From positions 62,001-126,000 of the forward strand of contig QANZ01030783.1 of the NCBI GenBank assembly GCA_003254925.1: a DNA stretch of 64,000 nucleotides, in the 5' to 3' direction. Shown piece after piece: positions 61,257 through 64,000 of the stretch (position 1 is the stretch's first letter; the number at the start of each line of letters is the position of its first letter). Made by a program: the position numbers and the translations under genes. The stretch comes from Chamaecrista fasciculata. Taxonomy: Eukaryota; Streptophyta; Magnoliopsida; Fabales; Fabaceae. The notes under the pieces were generated by a model. That model worked only from the letters and a program-made list of their open reading frames with translations. It was not told where the DNA came from and made no database searches.

Positions 61257-61655
61257 TTACTTTTTAGTCAAAATATCAGCAACTTGTGCCTGCACCCGTA
61301 ACAACTTCTTCATCACAAGCTCTCGAACAAAATAGAGATCAATCTCCATATGCTTAGTTTTAGAATGCAAAACTGGATTGGCAGCCAGTAAAACTGCACT
61401 TAGATTGTCACAATGCACAACTGGTGTAGCTGTAGATTGTAGATGAAGCTCTTGAAACAAAGATTGTAGCCACAAAATCTCAGTAACTGTTGTAGCTAAG
61501 CTCCTGAATTCTGCCTCTGTACTAGATCTGGAGACTGTTTGTTGCTTCTTAGAAGACCAAGTAATTGGATTTTTTCCTAGAAACACACAAAACCCCGAAG
61601 TAGACTTCCTATCATCAACATCATAAGCCCAATCCGAGTCACAAAAAGCTACCAC
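61257..61655 (-). pseudogene. Copia RNase H fragment
   Basis: AFCDSDWA, STSGFCVFLG and SRSSTEAEF are the conserved RNase H motifs of copia polyproteins. The frame ends ADILTKK with a stop, shorter than the usual tail after the ADILTK motif. It is disconnected from the reverse transcriptase frame by a stop or frameshift. Confidence 0.85.
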
Positions 61656-61720
61656 TGATAAGGAATCTGATTTCCAGAAATTGTTCCAGCTAGATATCTC
61701 AAAATTCTTTTGACAGCTTT

Positions 61721-62314
61721 CTAATGATCATCCTTAGGACACTTCATGAATTGACAAACTTTGTTCACAGAGAAAGCTATTTCAGGTCGAGTTAATGTCA
61801 CATATTGTAGAGCACCCACAACAGACCTATATAACATAGGATCTTCAAAATTAAAGCTGCCCACTTTACTTAATTTCTGCCCAGCAACCAACATAGGCTT
61901 AGGTTCACCCATTTTTGCCTTCAACAACAAGTCTTTAATGTATTTAACTTGACTTAAGTGCAAATCACCCTCTGCTGTGTGTTTAACTTGAACTCCCAAA
62001 AAGTAGTTGAGCTGGCCAAGATCTTTCAAAGGAAAATGAGAGTTTAACACATATATAAGATTTGAAATAGCTTGTTTAGAACTTCCTGTGATGATAATAT
62101 CATCTACATACACAAGAACATACAAGGTTGTAGTTGAGTTCTCCTTAATGAAAAGAGATGAATCACACTTAGAAGCCACAAACCCCAAAGAACACAAAGA
62201 GGAAGATAACTTGTCAAACCAAGCCCTAGGTGCTTGTTTGAGACCATACAATGACTTATGTAGTCTACAAACAAGTTTTGAGTTGGCATCTTCAAAACCT
62301 AGAGGTTGAGTCAT
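61721..62314 (-). pseudogene. Copia reverse transcriptase, catalytic part
   Basis: It contains [13 protein letters not shown] and the catalytic YVDD motif ([11 protein letters not shown]), then [13 protein letters not shown] and the thumb region. The frame is separated from the N-terminal piece by frameshifted DNA at 62315-62455 and ends at a stop near 61721. Confidence 0.87.
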
Positions 62315-62455
62315 GTAGACTTCTTTTGTAAAACACCATTCAAAAAGGCATTATTCACATCAACTTGATGAATATGCCAATTTTTAGATAAGGCTATTGT
62401 GAGGACTGTCCTAATAGTAGCTGGCTTTATAACTGGACTAAAAGTCTCAGTGAAG

Positions 62456-63319
62456 TCAAATCGCGGTATTAAAACCCTTTGCTACTAAACGTGCCTTATA
62501 CTTTTGAATAGACCCATCCGGATTGTTTTTAATTCTGAAGACCCATTTACAAGTCACAGCATCTCTATTAGAAGGCAAAGAGACCAAACTCCATGTTTTA
62601 TTCTTGATGAGTGCATCATACTCATCCTTCATAGCAGCATACCACTTAGGATCTTGAAGAGCAGCCTTAACATTCTTTGGTTCTGTTGGAGTAGGAGAAG
62701 CCGATGTTGAGCATGTAAAGACTTTAATTCTAGGCTTACTATGTCCAGTCTTAGACCTGGTCAACATAGGATGCCTATCATACACTTTCTTCTGTCTAAC
62801 AACCCTCTCTGCTACAATTGGTGCCTCAGAATCTGCTGCACATGGAAGAACAGAATCTGTAGAAGAATCTGTTGAAATTAAGGCATTTGGCTGCTGCTCT
62901 TCTAAAATAGGATGATCTGCACCACAATTATTAGAAAAAGGCAATACAGATCGAAAAGAAGATGAATGACCTTGATTAGATGACATTGGAGTAGGTAATT
63001 GAGCATTTTGAGATGCAGGAATAGACGGGACAGCTCCTAAGAAAATTGGTGAAACAAGTGTAAGTGGAATTTTAGAACATATAGGAAGTGTTTGAGGTGG
63101 AAACTCTTTATAGTAAAACTGATGCTCATTAAATAAGACATGTCTAGACACATACATACTATTTTCTTTTGGATCAAAGCATTTATAACCCTTATACTTG
63201 TTGTCATAACCAAGAAAGACACAAGGAATAGATTTGTAATCAAATTTGTGCTTATTATAGGATCGGGTGAATGGAAAACATACAAAGCCTAAGGTTTTTA
63301 AGAAAAGATAGTCAGGCAA
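62456..63319 (-). pseudogene. Copia integrase C-terminal end and start of reverse transcriptase
   Basis: The fragment opens in the stretch that normally follows the integrase core (LPDYLFLKTLGFVCFPF) and passes a variable Ser/Pro-rich linker. It reaches the conserved start of copia reverse transcriptase ([32 protein letters not shown]). It ends at a frameshift near 62455. Confidence 0.83.
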
Positions 63320-64000
63320 CTTAGAATATAGAAGTTCATAAGGAGATTATGGGAAGAATTAGGAAAGGGAAGTTTATGATGCTTCCCTAAACAACAAGAA
63401 TTACAAAAAGTAGTTTTATTATTTTTGTAGGAAACATTACAACTTTTGAGAACTTGAGAAAGAATGGAATCAGATGGATGACCCAATCTTTTATGCCAAG
63501 TATCAACTGTAGTGGACAAAACTACATTACAATGAAAAGAATTTTTATTACAATTCTGAACTAAAGAATCGTTACAAGTTTTTGGAACATTAGTACAAAG
63601 AGAAGATTTAGGACTAAGGGAAAACACATGAAAGGCATATAGACCATCTTTGAGGTGTCCTCTAAGAAGAATCCTCTTGGAATCCTGACATTTAACATAA
63701 CAAATGTCAGAATGAAACTCAAAATAGACTTTGTTGTCTTTAGCAAACTTAGACACACTTAATAGATTCTTTTTCATAGCTGGAACATGTAGCAAAGAAG
63801 ATAGAATAAGAGGTTTAGAATAAGATTGCATCTCAGAACTACCAATATGCTCAATTAAAAGAAACTTACCATCTCCAATATACACCTGATCTTGGCCTCC
63901 ATAAAACTCTTGATGCTGCAAATTTGCCAAATCAGGGGTTACATGACACGATGCACCGGAATCTGGATACCAAGCCGGGTCATAGAGAGCTTCAGAAGTA
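63298..64000 (-). pseudogene. Copia protease tail and GAG-pre-integrase domain
   Basis: An open frame reaches the right edge of the window. It holds a WYPDSGAS protease active-site motif and then a GAG-pre-integrase domain with HKRLGHPS and a Cys pair in CNSCCLGKHHKLPF. The frame then runs into the DNA for a later part of integrase in the wrong frame (about 63345), marking the edge of an internal deletion. Confidence 0.83.

Larger units (their letters stand above)
61257..64000 (-). mobile_element. Decayed Ty1/copia retrotransposon fragment
   Basis: On the minus strand, from right to left: a protease-type DSGA motif (about 63952-63963), GAG-pre-integrase domain, a short integrase C-terminal piece, reverse transcriptase and RNase H, which is copia order. 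The element continues beyond the window on the right. On the left the polyprotein stops just after the RNase H tail, and no polypurine tract or LTR is evident before the PHD gene. The frame is broken at least three times (near 62455, near 62315 and near 61720-61655), and the integrase core is missing, so it is non-functional. It faces the PHD gene tail to tail. Confidence 0.9.

Noticed and set aside
62088-62710. Plus-strand frames over the copia region
   Set aside because: They are antisense shadows of the reverse transcriptase and linker coding DNA.

Overview
The window looks like nuclear DNA of a eudicot plant. It is AT-rich, its genes are split by many GT-AG introns, and its three gene families (clade IA serine carboxypeptidase-like proteins, an X8/PDCB callose-binding protein, and a PHD-finger protein of the AIPP2/PAIPP2 type) are plant families. 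Most remaining sequence is transposon debris: MULE-type and hAT-type MITEs, mini-Helitron-like elements, a LINE, solo LTRs and a Ty1/copia remnant. The species cannot be named from sequence alone. One 695-bp N run (16268-16962) and six single Ns (23333, 23638, 28102, 30618, 32483, 33362) show that the assembly is imperfect.

Layout. 1-5550: repeat-rich upstream DNA. 5648-33973: a head-to-tail array of three SCPL acyltransferase-like genes, all on +. Copy 1 (5648-11213, 14 exons, 474 codons) and copy 2 (12527-20702, 14 exons, 477 codons) are intact, with a Ser-Asp-His triad. Copy 3 (26827-33011) has recognisable exons 1-10, 13 and 14 but no exons 11-12, so it lacks the catalytic Asp and shifts frame; a second exon 13-14 pair lies at 33601-33973. 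Single Ns at 32483 and 33362 mean these lesions may be assembly joins. The array is interrupted by a LINE with target-site duplications (21638-22598), a solo LTR (23969-24429), a hAT MITE (25685-26030) and composite elements. 33974-38720: gene-free DNA with a tandem pair of 150-180 bp Helitron-like elements and two MULE MITEs. 38721-42346: a plasmodesmata callose-binding (PDCB/X8) gene of 4 exons and 201 codons. 42347-52650: gene-free DNA holding a probable long LTR, an A-rich strand-asymmetric tract, a MITE and a 2,048-bp foldback MULE with a perfect 9-bp target-site duplication. 52651-60945: a 12-exon, 735-codon PHD-finger/SPOC-like gene with four tandemly duplicated exons. 61257-64000: a decayed copia element on the minus strand that lacks its integrase core and runs off the window.

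How the genes relate. The SCPL copies share exon structure, a conserved 5' UTR and a GC-AG last intron, so they are recent tandem duplicates; substrate-pocket residues are already diverging. Nothing links the SCPL, PDCB and PHD genes functionally. The main story is gene-family expansion with transposon traffic in introns: many insertions still carry exact target-site duplications, and one large foldback MULE has a short deletion derivative about 11 kb away.
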